The position numbers and the translations under genes were made by a program. DNA of 7,078 bases, taken from Bacteroidota bacterium (GTDB taxonomy: Bacteria > Bacteroidota > Ignavibacteria > Ignavibacteriales > Melioribacteraceae). Below, one piece after another: positions 1 to 6,979 of this stretch. Location: the NCBI GenBank assembly GCA_021812745.1, contig JAKAMS010000128.1:1-7078 (forward strand), read 5' to 3'. How positions within the stretch are numbered: the stretch's first letter is position 1; every line of letters begins with the position of its first letter. The notes under the pieces were generated by a model. That model saw only the letters and a list, made by a program, of their open reading frames with translations. It was not told the origin of the DNA and ran no database searches.

Positions 1-86
1 GCACGGCTTTATCAAGCGGAGTTTATTTTTATAAACTACAAACAGAAAATTTTGTTGATGTTAAAAAGATGATGATTATAAAGTAA
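1..86 (+). CDS. C-terminal end of a secreted protein with T9SS type A (Por) sorting domain; 5' part lies outside the window
   Basis: Only the last 27 codons and a TAA stop (84-86) are present, read in the frame starting at base 3. The translation contains LSSGVYFYKLQ, then FVDVKKMMIIK at the very end. This is the signature of the Por secretion system C-terminal (type A) sorting domain: an SGVYFYKL beta-strand, a short turn, and a terminal basic-hydrophobic KKMMIIK strand. In the family this tail directs export through the type IX secretion system across the outer membrane of Bacteroidota and relatives, and is normally removed from the mature protein. The function of the cargo cannot be told, because the catalytic or binding part is upstream of the window. 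The gene converges on alaS and its remnant and ends 27 bases before a strong terminator. Sorting-tail identification is confident; nothing more can be said of the protein. Confidence 0.8.
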   Translation, partial: TALSSGVYFYKLQTENFVDVKKMMIIK

Positions 87-113
87 TCGGTGTTACAAAA
101 ATTGCAGATAAAT

Positions 114-146
114 AAAAACCCGGTCTTGAAATAAGATCGGGTTTTT
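114..146. terminator. Bidirectional intrinsic terminator
   Basis: A 14-bp stem (arms 114-127 and 133-146, one G-T wobble) closes a 5-base loop, GAAAT. The core is CCCGGTCTT/AAGATCGGG, flanked by A5 on the left and T5 on the right, so each strand has a U-tract after the hairpin. It serves the plus-strand sorting-domain gene that stops at 86. On the minus strand it would end the alaS-methyltransferase-nuclease transcript, and before the insertion presumably ended alaS, whose remnant stop codon lies 31 bases away. Confidence 0.85.
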
Positions 147-177
147 GCTTTTAAACACATTTACGAAAAAGCGCTAA

Positions 178-273
178 TTAAAAAAGTTTTTCTACACCGG
201 CTAATGCCTCATCAATTTTAGAAACATCTTTTCCACTGGCAGTTGCGGGATGAGGTTTACCGCACCCGCTTCA
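178..273 (-). pseudogene. Orphan 3' end of alaS (about 30 codons plus stop), decaying
   Basis: Reading the minus strand from 270 to the TAA at 178-180 gives a peptide beginning SGCGKPHPATASGKD, continuing with KIDEALAGVEKLF and a stop. This is the conserved extreme C-terminus of alanyl-tRNA synthetase (the G-rich GGGKPHLATAGGKD segment and following helix). It aligns with residues 838-863 of the complete alaS in this window at 20 of 26 residues. Over 193-272 versus 4195-4274, about 62 of 80 nucleotides match. Three changes hit positions conserved in the family (Gly to Cys, Leu to Pro, Gly to Ser), and the codon before the Ser is TGA where alaS has GGA, so there is no open frame leading in. 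It has no start and begins 6 bases after the nuclease stop codon. I read it as the original alaS end, separated from its gene by the restriction-modification insertion. Confidence 0.85.
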
Positions 274-278
274 GTAGT

Positions 279-962
279 CTAACTAAACTGAAGCATCAAA
301 TGATAAAGAATATAGTTCAGTTTAGCGGGATGCTCTGATTTATAAATATCTCGGTGCTTAAATTTTCCGCTATTATCTATTATCAAACATTGTTCATTTG
401 TAAGAGATATTCTAATTCTAGCATTGATTTTTTCAACAATGTGGTGGGTTCTTCCTTCAACCACATAACCAATCATGCAACCTCTTTTCTTGTAAATACC
501 ATCAATATATTTTCTCATTCCCGCATCCGAAACATATTCACGGATTAAGGTTGTTGCTATTTTACTCATAAAATCATTTTCTACTAGCAACTTGGCTTCA
601 ACTCCAAATTCAACTCTCGTAGGAGTTGACCAGCTCTCAAAGTACAAATCGTAACGCTTTGCAGTAATTGTACTCTTTTTACCCTCTCTTATTTCATCAG
701 TATATTCGTGTAACTCAGAAACTACAAAGCATGGTAAACCTTCTCTTGAGACTATGATTTTTACTGCATCAAATAGTGACAAACTAATCTGAGTTTCATC
801 TATTTTGTCTAAGAAAAGCTCGGGTGTTCTTATGGTTTTATATGCTTCATAAATCAAATCGAAAAGTTGTATTTGAAATGATTCAATTAATTCTTCTGAA
901 GGAATGGCCGGAAAATGTTTGGCGGCACGGGCAATATCTTTGTATTCTTTTAAGAATCCCAT
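279..962 (-). CDS. Putative PD-(D/E)XK-type restriction endonuclease subunit, partner of the upstream methyltransferase
   Basis: 227 residues; no named family is recognised. The central part has the layout of a PD-(D/E)XK nuclease core. Asp105 lies in a hydrophobic strand (RYDLYF). About 16 residues on is Glu122-Ala-Lys124 in a second strand (EFGVEAKLL), which together would be the metal-binding D...ExK triad. Glu83 in an earlier segment (VSELHEY) could be a further acidic ligand. A later strand, CMIGYVVEG (162-170), followed by a helix rich in Ile/Asn/Arg, fits the rest of the fold. No signal peptide or membrane segment is seen, so it should be cytoplasmic. The ATG at 960-962 lies only 7 nt after the methyltransferase stop with no clear ribosome binding site, so translational coupling is likely. 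Together with the neighbour this suggests the cleaving component of a restriction-modification pair. Function is inferred from the motif and context; the alternative is a non-nuclease accessory protein. Confidence 0.62.
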   Translation of the reverse strand: MGFLKEYKDIARAAKHFPAIPSEELIESFQIQLFDLIYEAYKTIRTPELFLDKIDETQISLSLFDAVKIIVSREGLPCFVVSELHEYTDEIREGKKSTITAKRYDLYFESWSTPTRVEFGVEAKLLVENDFMSKIATTLIREYVSDAGMRKYIDGIYKKRGCMIGYVVEGRTHHIVEKINARIRISLTNEQCLIIDNSGKFKHRDIYKSEHPAKLNYILYHLMLQFS

Positions 963-969
963 GCTTTGG

Positions 970-3900
970 TTACTGATTAGTTAAATCAAGTAAAATGTTG
1001 TCTGCATCATTTAATGCTTGCGAAATAGACCAAAACCGCTTTTGGTTTGGTTTTGCTAAGTAAATAGTTTTTCCTTTATAATATTTAGTAACCTTTCTAT
1101 AATAGATGCTTTCAGAATGCTTTTCGTAGGTGTCTTTATTTATTTCTGATAGTAATTTAGAAATGTTACTGTTGGATATAACTTCAATACTCCCGAATTC
1201 TTTTTCGTGATCAAAATGCATTGCTATTATTTGTAAAGGGACTTTACTGTTATTACTATCAAGAATCTCTACCCAAACCCCTTTGTTGTTTTTCTTAAGA
1301 ATTGAGTTGATAGTTTTTATAAGTGTTTTAGCATAAGTCTTCATTTCTTTACTAGGACTTACAAAACTTTCTGCTTTGCTCGCAATATATCTGTTATGTA
1401 ATGCTATGCTATAATTGAGAGTATCTTCAATTAGGGATATTTCATTTGAAGAAATATTTAATTCTTTATAAATAATTTTATCAATATCCTTTTGAATAAA
1501 TTCTATTCTGGATTCTCCATCAAGTTCTATTTTATTGCTACTCTTAATTGCAATTATTTGATCGACTCTTGAGGCTAATTGGTTAACAACCATTTCTGTC
1601 ATTTCAAAAACTATTGCTGGAAGGATGAGTATAGAATTGTTTTGATTTCTACCCGCTTTATCTATTCCCCAAGAGGAACTGGTCATGAATATGTAATAGT
1701 GTGCAAATGAAGAATTTAAAAAAGCAGTTAATGCTTTATGGTGATTTTTAGATTTCCCTTTTAACTTAATTCCTAAAGTTGCGGCTTTGTAGGCACAATT
1801 AAAACCAACATAAGCAGAGCAGATATTTCCATTCTCAGTGCCTTCTTTAATAATAACAACAGGTGCATCAAAAATATCTTTTATTATCGGACGAAAATAT
1901 TTGTGATGGTTCCCAAGAGGTAATAGATTGCTCCTTGAAACATAATATTGGGTTATCGCTTCTGTTGGGAAAAATAAATAGTCTTTAAGATGTGGATTCC
2001 CGCTCTTGTCCACAGCTTTATGTAACCCAGTTGCGCAATTATCAGATGGAATAATTTCTTTTAATGTCTTCAGATAACTAAACTTTTCGATTAGCTTCAA
2101 ATCTCTGACATTCCCCCACATTGCAATTTTGAAAACCTTTGAGTTCTCTTTAAGAATTTCACGAACCGGAAGGAATTTAACTTCCGAAGCGTCAATCACA
2201 ATTGATCGGCTAAGGTTGATGGTTTCTACACTTTTGGGAACACAGTATAGAACATTTTCATTGTCGTAGTTAACAATAGCACTATTCCTTTTTCTGTATA
2301 TAATTACTACGCCTGGTGAAGAAGCATTTTTGAAGAGAATATCCCTGACCACGGCTAAATTTATAATTGCATCGACCTTGTTTTCAGTAAACAAATTCTT
2401 TCTGAAATTTTCATAGCCCCCACCGGTATTAAAAAAGATTTTCGCAGCACTTATTAAACACACAACTCCATTTGGTGCAAGTTTAGGCATATAATGTAAG
2501 TATGCACACATAATTTGTGAAGGCAAATTGTTTACATCAAGATACTCTTTTACATCCTCTTCCGGTTTGTCTTTTTTCCAAGGCGGATTGCCCACGATCA
2601 AATCAAACTTGTGATTAAGTAACTCAAGGCTTTTTGTGAAAGTACTAAACTGAAATAGATTATTGCCCGGTTTCTTTCCTTCCAATTCCTCAAGTTCTTT
2701 CTTATCGCTCCATCGAACCAGTGGTCTAAATTTAACTTCGGATAAAATCTTTTTGGGCTCCAAGTAAGATAAAAAAGAGAGATATAAACTAAACGCAGTG
2801 ACTTTTATAGCTTGAGAATCTTTTTCAATTCCGTAAATATTATTAAGTAAAAGTCGTTCGAGTACATCTTGAGTTATAGTTTCGCTTTTATTAGAATATT
2901 TCCAACGAGCGATTAAACGTTTGTAGCATTCAACTAAAAAAATTCCGGAACCACATGCCGGATCTAATATTTTTAAATCATAGTCGTTATTATTTTCATC
3001 CGGCCATGGTAAAACCTCATTTAAAACAAATTCAACAAGCATTTGTGGTGTATAATAAGCACCCTTTTCTTTTATTATTTCAGAATGCTTTTCATCTTCC
3101 TCGCTCATGAATTCTTCATAAATTGAACTAATAAGCTCAATTGGAATGTACTGAAATTGAAATAAGCGCCAATTATTAAAAGAGAGTTGTTCAATATTAT
3201 CGGTCCAACAATTCTTAATAGCATCAAGACACTTAGGAAGCTTTGTTAATAGCTTTTCTTCTTTTGCAGACACTGGGAAAAGATCACCATTAAATTTTTC
3301 TTTTAGAAAATGAAAAAGCTCATAAGTCGCTTCCCGGTAATTTAATAAATCAAAGAAATTGTTGACATTATCTGGTCTGGTAGGGAAATCTTTTGAGGTT
3401 AATATTCCCCGATCTTCTAGATACAATGTAAATAAACTTCTGCCTAGTAAGTCGTGAATGATATTTAACGGGAGGTTATATTCTTCTGAAAGTATCTTTC
3501 TTGTTAACGCTAAATTTTTTACTAGTTTCCTATCAACCCGATTGCTTGTTCTAATCTTTTGGCCAAGTTGACCTTCCTCCCAGATAATTCCAGAATCAAT
3601 TTTTGATTGATGGAGTAATTCACCTAATCTTTTTAAATCATCCTCTACATTATTTTGGAAAGAACCTCTTTTCAAGTTTTCAAGATTGTCATCGTTTTCT
3701 ACTGGCGTATCAAAGCAGTCGTATAACCGGGTTTCAATAGGAGTAATTATTGCTAAAAAAGGTATTCTCCCTTGGTTCCATATTTTTTGATGAAGGTTAC
3801 GTACAACTTTGGGGTTGAAATCGCTAAGTTGTTTAAAATGTATGAACGGATTATCGCCTGAAAAATAAATTGCATCAATAGGCATTTCGGTATCTGTAAA

Positions 3901-4038
3901 TGCAATCTCAGTAAATTCCTTTTTAATAGGTGTGAGGTATAATGAATGGTCTTCAAAATCTCTTTTAGTAATCAAGCCGAAATGCCACCCCGCGAAAGCA
4001 GCAATTTTTTTGAGTAATATATCGTATTGCTCAGGCAT
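970..4038 (-). CDS. Large N-6 adenine DNA methyltransferase of a restriction-modification system (Eco57I/type IIG-like)
   Basis: 1022 residues. Expected to transfer a methyl group from S-adenosylmethionine to the N6 of adenine in a specific DNA site. Visible parts: an N-terminal domain (about 1-120) with IYFSGDNPFIHFKQ and a RIPFLAIITPIETRLYDCF strand pair, resembling the amino-terminal part of Eco57I/type IIG-like enzymes; a helical linker (about 130-315); motif X GAYYTP at 326-331; SAM-binding motif I DPACGSG at 359-365; catalytic motif IV NPPW at 484-487; a probable target recognition domain at about 660-830; and a C-terminal module at about 915-1022 ending in a YLAKPNQKRFWSISQALNDAD segment. 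The N-terminal domain shows no clear D...ExK triad, so cleavage probably depends on the neighbouring small protein. The ATG at 4036-4038 follows AAGGGAAATT, which contains a plausible AAGG ribosome binding site. It is transcribed in the same direction as alaS, 129 bp downstream, and seems richer in A+T than alaS by eye, consistent with transfer. Methyltransferase identity is firm; subtype and recognition site are not known. Confidence 0.9.
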   Translation of the reverse strand: MPEQYDILLKKIAAFAGWHFGLITKRDFEDHSLYLTPIKKEFTEIAFTDTEMPIDAIYFSGDNPFIHFKQLSDFNPKVVRNLHQKIWNQGRIPFLAIITPIETRLYDCFDTPVENDDNLENLKRGSFQNNVEDDLKRLGELLHQSKIDSGIIWEEGQLGQKIRTSNRVDRKLVKNLALTRKILSEEYNLPLNIIHDLLGRSLFTLYLEDRGILTSKDFPTRPDNVNNFFDLLNYREATYELFHFLKEKFNGDLFPVSAKEEKLLTKLPKCLDAIKNCWTDNIEQLSFNNWRLFQFQYIPIELISSIYEEFMSEEDEKHSEIIKEKGAYYTPQMLVEFVLNEVLPWPDENNNDYDLKILDPACGSGIFLVECYKRLIARWKYSNKSETITQDVLERLLLNNIYGIEKDSQAIKVTAFSLYLSFLSYLEPKKILSEVKFRPLVRWSDKKELEELEGKKPGNNLFQFSTFTKSLELLNHKFDLIVGNPPWKKDKPEEDVKEYLDVNNLPSQIMCAYLHYMPKLAPNGVVCLISAAKIFFNTGGGYENFRKNLFTENKVDAIINLAVVRDILFKNASSPGVVIIYRKRNSAIVNYDNENVLYCVPKSVETINLSRSIVIDASEVKFLPVREILKENSKVFKIAMWGNVRDLKLIEKFSYLKTLKEIIPSDNCATGLHKAVDKSGNPHLKDYLFFPTEAITQYYVSRSNLLPLGNHHKYFRPIIKDIFDAPVVIIKEGTENGNICSAYVGFNCAYKAATLGIKLKGKSKNHHKALTAFLNSSFAHYYIFMTSSSWGIDKAGRNQNNSILILPAIVFEMTEMVVNQLASRVDQIIAIKSSNKIELDGESRIEFIQKDIDKIIYKELNISSNEISLIEDTLNYSIALHNRYIASKAESFVSPSKEMKTYAKTLIKTINSILKKNNKGVWVEILDSNNSKVPLQIIAMHFDHEKEFGSIEVISNSNISKLLSEINKDTYEKHSESIYYRKVTKYYKGKTIYLAKPNQKRFWSISQALNDADNILLDLTNQ

Positions 4039-4117
4039 AATTTCCCTTATATGGTAACGAACTTAATTCTATGTCGAACAATTATTCAATCAATATAAAA
4101 TATGCATTATTTCTAAA

Positions 4118-4154
4118 AAGGATGCAATTATATCCTTAAGATAAGATTTTTCAA
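4118..4154 (-). promoter_or_regulatory. Candidate promoter of the restriction-modification operon, with a dyad over the -10 box
   Basis: On the minus strand a TTGAAA (4154-4149) is followed, after 16 nt, by TATAAT (4132-4127), a good match to a classical housekeeping promoter. It would start transcription near 4120, about 80 nt before the methyltransferase ATG. An inverted repeat, AAGGAT (4118-4123) with ATCCTT (4132-4137) and a centre containing AATT, lies over the -10 box and could be an operator. Read on the minus strand, the same 6-bp hairpin runs into TTTTT and could instead act as a weak terminator for alaS. The area is A+T-rich, so a chance match is possible. Confidence 0.35.
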
Positions 4155-4167
4155 TAAGTAAACTATT

Positions 4168-6783
4168 TCATAAAGCATTTATAATTATATGTTTTACCGA
4201 AGCGAGTGCCTCATCAATCTTTGTCGAATCTTTTCCACCGGCAGTTGCAAGATGAGGTTTTCCGCCGCCGCTTCCGCCAACAACTTGAGCAACTTGTTTA
4301 ACAATGTTTCCGGCTAGAATCTTCTTCTCTTTGATTAAATCATCACTAACAACAGCAACAATTCCGACTTTACTATCAATTTCGGAGATCAAAACGCCAA
4401 CGCCGCTCTTCATCTTCTCGCGCAGTTCATCGCCCATAGATTTCAATTCATCCATGTTGGCAGCAGAAACTTTTCCCTTAAAAACTTTTATACCGTTAAC
4501 ATCGGAAGGAGAGGACAGAATTGAATCTAGCCCTCCAAGTTTGGCTTTGAGTTGAAGTTCGGCTAATTCTTTTTCTAATTTTTTCTTTTCATCATGCAAT
4601 TCATTAATTCTCAATTCGCCATTCTCAATTCTCAATTGCTGCTCTTTAATAAACTTTTCAACACCGGCACCGGTAACGGCTTCGATTCTTCTTACACCGC
4701 TTGCAATAGAGGACTCGCTTAATATTTTAAACAAGCCAATCTGTGAACTGTTCTTAACGTGAGTACCGCCGCAGAATTCCATTGTGAAATCACCAAACTG
4801 TACAACGTTTACTTTGTCGCCGTATTTATCTCCGAAAAACATCAATGCGCCCATCTTCTTTGCTTCTTCAAATGGCGTATCGCGGTGATGATTCAACGGC
4901 AAATTCTCGCGTATTTTTTCGTTTACAAATGATTCAATCGCTTCAATTTCTGCTTGGCTGACTTTTTCAAAATGTGTGAAGTCGAAACGGAGATGGTCGG
5001 GATTAACAAGCGAACCAGCCTGCTGAACATGTTTGCCGAGAATTTCTCTCATTGCTCTGTGTAGAAAATGTGTTGCGGAATGATTGCGCATTATATCCCA
5101 TCTTCTATTCGAATCTACTTCGGCAATAATTTTCATTCCTGTTGTAAGCGAGATATTGTTTTCATTTTCAACCACGTGAACAATTTGGTTGTTCACTTTC
5201 AACAGATTAACTACACGTAAATGTGTGTCGTTTACAATTAAGTTTCCTTTGTCACCGACCTGTCCGCCGGATTCAACGTAAAACGGTGTGCGGTCAAGAA
5301 CAACAAGAGATTTGTCGTTATCATTTTTACAGCCAATAATTTTCGCTTCGCATCTTAACTCATCATAACCGCGGAATTCTGTTGGTGCCGTTGACAGCAA
5401 ATTAAAATCATCGAGCTTATCAATTGTTACGGTAACTACTCCCAGTTTATCTTTTGTTGATTTCCGCGCGCGCTCTTTTTGTTCATCCATTAATTCGTTG
5501 AAGCGCGTTTCATCAATTGCGAATCCCTGCTCGCGCGCCATAACTGCGGTTAAATCCACCGGAAAGCCGTAAGTATCATAGAGCTTAAATACATCATTAC
5601 CGGAAATAATTTTTTCATTCTTGGCGTTCATCTTTTTTACTAGAACATCAAACAACTCTATTCCGCGGTCTAGTGTTGCGTTAAAACTTTCCTCTTCGGC
5701 TTTAATGATCTTTTCAATGTTAGATTGATTTGATTTAATTTCCGGGAAAACATGACTGAAATTATCAACGACAACCTTAACAAGTTTATAAAGAAACGGC
5801 TCTTTCAAATTTATTTTTCTTCCGTAACGGGCAGCGCGGCGCAACAAACGGCGTAAAACATAGCCGCGTCCTTCGTTGCCGGGTGTGGCGCCGTCTCCAA
5901 TTGCAAATGTTAGTGTGCGTATGTGATCTGCAATTACGCGCATTGATATATTGCTTTGTCCTACTGAAGAATTATCATCTGCCGGTAAATTTTCATCGTA
6001 CTTAACGCCGGAAAGTTTTGCGACTGCATTGATAAGCGGTGTAAAAACATCAGTATCATAATTCGATTTTTTATTTTGAAGCACTGCGCACACACGTTCA
6101 AACCCCATTCCGGTATCAACATGTTTAGCCGGAAGATCATGCAGCGTTCCATTTGCGTCACGGTTGTATTGTATAAAAACCAAATTCCAAATTTCTATGC
6201 AGAGCGGTGAACCTGCATTAACCAAATGAGCGGCGTTTAAATCATCACTTAAGTTAATATGAATTTCTGAACATGGACCACATGGACCGGTGTCTCCCAT
6301 TTCCCAAAAATTATCTTTCTCATCAAATTTTAAAATATGTGCAGGATTAATATCTGTTTCGCTCTTCCAATAATTTAGTGCTTCGTCATCGGTTCTATAA
6401 ACAGTTGCCCACAATCTTTCTTTAGGAAGTTTCCAAACTTCGGTTAGAAGTTCCCAAGCCCAGCCAATTGCTTCTTTTTTATAATAATCTCCAAACGACC
6501 AGTTGCCGAGCATTTCAAAAAATGTATGATGATAAGTATCGTGCCCGACTTCTTCAAGGTCGTTATGTTTGCCTGAAACACGAATACATTTTTGTGTATC
6601 GGCTGCGCGTTTGTATTCGCGAGAACCGGTTCCAAGAAATACATCTTTAAATTGATTCATGCCCGCGTTGGTGAAAAGAAGAGTCGGGTCGTCGTACGGA
6701 ACAACCGGAGCGCTCGGTACAATTCTGTGTTCTTTGCTTGTAAAAAAATCTAAAAACTGCTGCCGTATTTCATTTGAAGTCAT
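4168..6783 (-). CDS. alaS: Alanyl-tRNA synthetase
   Basis: 871 residues, close to the usual bacterial length of about 870-880. Charges tRNA-Ala with alanine in the cytoplasm and hydrolyses mischarged Ser/Gly-tRNA-Ala. The class II catalytic core is at the N-terminus: the CIRVSGKHNDLE segment (66-77), motif 2 TFFEMLGNWSFGDYY (87-101), and motif 3 GMGFERV (225-231, with Arg230). The editing domain carries the metal-binding residues His568 and His572 (HSATH) and Cys671 and His675 (CGGTH). A charged coiled coil follows at about 705-745, and the C-terminal domain ends in GGSGGGKPHLATAGGKD. The ATG at 6781-6783 starts the conserved N-terminus directly and follows an A-rich leader rather than a strong ribosome binding site. 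Two oddities: a 7-nt tandem repeat inside the coiled coil, and a terminal KHIIINAL tail that replaces the EKLF ending kept in the remnant at 178-192. The gene is divergent from a sigma factor gene and is followed by the restriction-modification cassette. Confidence 0.98.
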   Translation of the reverse strand: MTSNEIRQQFLDFFTSKEHRIVPSAPVVPYDDPTLLFTNAGMNQFKDVFLGTGSREYKRAADTQKCIRVSGKHNDLEEVGHDTYHHTFFEMLGNWSFGDYYKKEAIGWAWELLTEVWKLPKERLWATVYRTDDEALNYWKSETDINPAHILKFDEKDNFWEMGDTGPCGPCSEIHINLSDDLNAAHLVNAGSPLCIEIWNLVFIQYNRDANGTLHDLPAKHVDTGMGFERVCAVLQNKKSNYDTDVFTPLINAVAKLSGVKYDENLPADDNSSVGQSNISMRVIADHIRTLTFAIGDGATPGNEGRGYVLRRLLRRAARYGRKINLKEPFLYKLVKVVVDNFSHVFPEIKSNQSNIEKIIKAEEESFNATLDRGIELFDVLVKKMNAKNEKIISGNDVFKLYDTYGFPVDLTAVMAREQGFAIDETRFNELMDEQKERARKSTKDKLGVVTVTIDKLDDFNLLSTAPTEFRGYDELRCEAKIIGCKNDNDKSLVVLDRTPFYVESGGQVGDKGNLIVNDTHLRVVNLLKVNNQIVHVVENENNISLTTGMKIIAEVDSNRRWDIMRNHSATHFLHRAMREILGKHVQQAGSLVNPDHLRFDFTHFEKVSQAEIEAIESFVNEKIRENLPLNHHRDTPFEEAKKMGALMFFGDKYGDKVNVVQFGDFTMEFCGGTHVKNSSQIGLFKILSESSIASGVRRIEAVTGAGVEKFIKEQQLRIENGELRINELHDEKKKLEKELAELQLKAKLGGLDSILSSPSDVNGIKVFKGKVSAANMDELKSMGDELREKMKSGVGVLISEIDSKVGIVAVVSDDLIKEKKILAGNIVKQVAQVVGGSGGGKPHLATAGGKDSTKIDEALASVKHIIINAL
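4607..4637. repeat. 7-nt tandem repeat inside alaS encoding coiled-coil heptads
   Basis: On the plus strand the unit ATTCTCA occurs at 4607, 4621 and 4628, with a degenerate ATTCGCC at 4614, so ATTCTCAATT appears three times (4607-4616, 4621-4630, 4628-4637, the last two overlapping). On the coding strand it reads LRIENGELRIN (residues 716-726). A 7-nt unit read in triplets repeats every 7 residues, matching a coiled-coil heptad. Confidence 0.75.
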
Positions 6784-6811
6784 AATTCTTTCTTTTTGTT
6801 TTTCTTGGAGC

Positions 6812-6843
6812 CAAATATAATAAAATAGCTGAAAGCTATCAGC
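6812..6843 (-). promoter_or_regulatory. Candidate alaS promoter with a palindrome in the spacer
   Basis: On the minus strand TATATTTG (6819-6812) matches the Bacteroidota -7 consensus TAnnTTTG exactly and lies 28 bases before the alaS ATG, giving a leader of about 20 nt. A TTTG at the -33 position is not clear; GCTG is the best at a 20-nt spacing. Just upstream of the -7 box is a 16-bp near-perfect palindrome, GCTGAAAGCTATCAGC (6828-6843, 14 of 16 symmetric). It could be an operator. In E. coli AlaRS is known to repress its own gene by binding a palindrome near the promoter, but whether that applies here is unknown. Confidence 0.4.
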
Positions 6844-6916
6844 ATCCCGCAGTTAGCTTTTAATTACGTTTATTGGTGGTTTGCTTCTGTTGCAGAGGAT
6901 GGATTATTCCTAATCA

Positions 6917-6948
6917 ATTGCAATTTTGAATCAGTAGTGATACTTTTG
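6917..6948 (+). promoter_or_regulatory. Candidate Bacteroidota-type promoter of the sigma factor gene
   Basis: TACTTTTG (6941-6948) is an exact match to the -7 consensus TAnnTTTG. ATTG (6917-6920), with a 20-nt gap, is a three-of-four match to the -33 TTTG. Transcription would start near 6954, about 26 nt before the TTG start codon. The rest of 6784-6979 shows no gene on either strand. Confidence 0.42.
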
Positions 6949-6979
6949 ATTAAGTCATTCCACACTATATGAGTATTGG

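Noticed and set aside
1..72. Alternative frame from base 1 at the left edge, ending at TGA 70-72
   Set aside because: Its translation has no recognisable pattern, whereas the frame from base 3 gives a textbook T9SS sorting tail.
354..548. Plus-strand open frame of 64 codons
   Set aside because: It lies wholly inside the nuclease gene on the other strand, has no recognisable motif and no promoter or ribosome binding site; an antisense shadow.
970..1300. Possible nuclease domain at the C-terminus of the methyltransferase
   Set aside because: No D...ExK or HNH pattern can be seen in this part; the lysines in the KPNQKRFW segment lack paired acidic residues at the right spacing.
279..4038. BREX, DISARM or classical type I system
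   Set aside because: Only a methyltransferase and one small protein are present. There is no helicase, no phospholipase-like or PglZ-like gene, no HsdR or HsdS, and the flanks are housekeeping genes, so a simple two-gene R-M unit fits better.
178..4274. Integrase-mediated genomic island with att sites
   Set aside because: Integration at a gene 3' end with restoration of the gene would look similar, but there is no integrase or recombinase gene in the insert, and the duplicated stretch (about 80 bp) lies in a protein gene rather than a tRNA gene.
4304..4555. Plus-strand open frame of 83 codons
   Set aside because: Antisense to the well-conserved alaS coding region with a low-complexity Ser/Thr/Pro-rich translation; a shadow of alaS codons. 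The same holds for the short frames at 5961-6161, 6444-6644 and 6468-6650 within alaS and at 3753-3956 within the methyltransferase.
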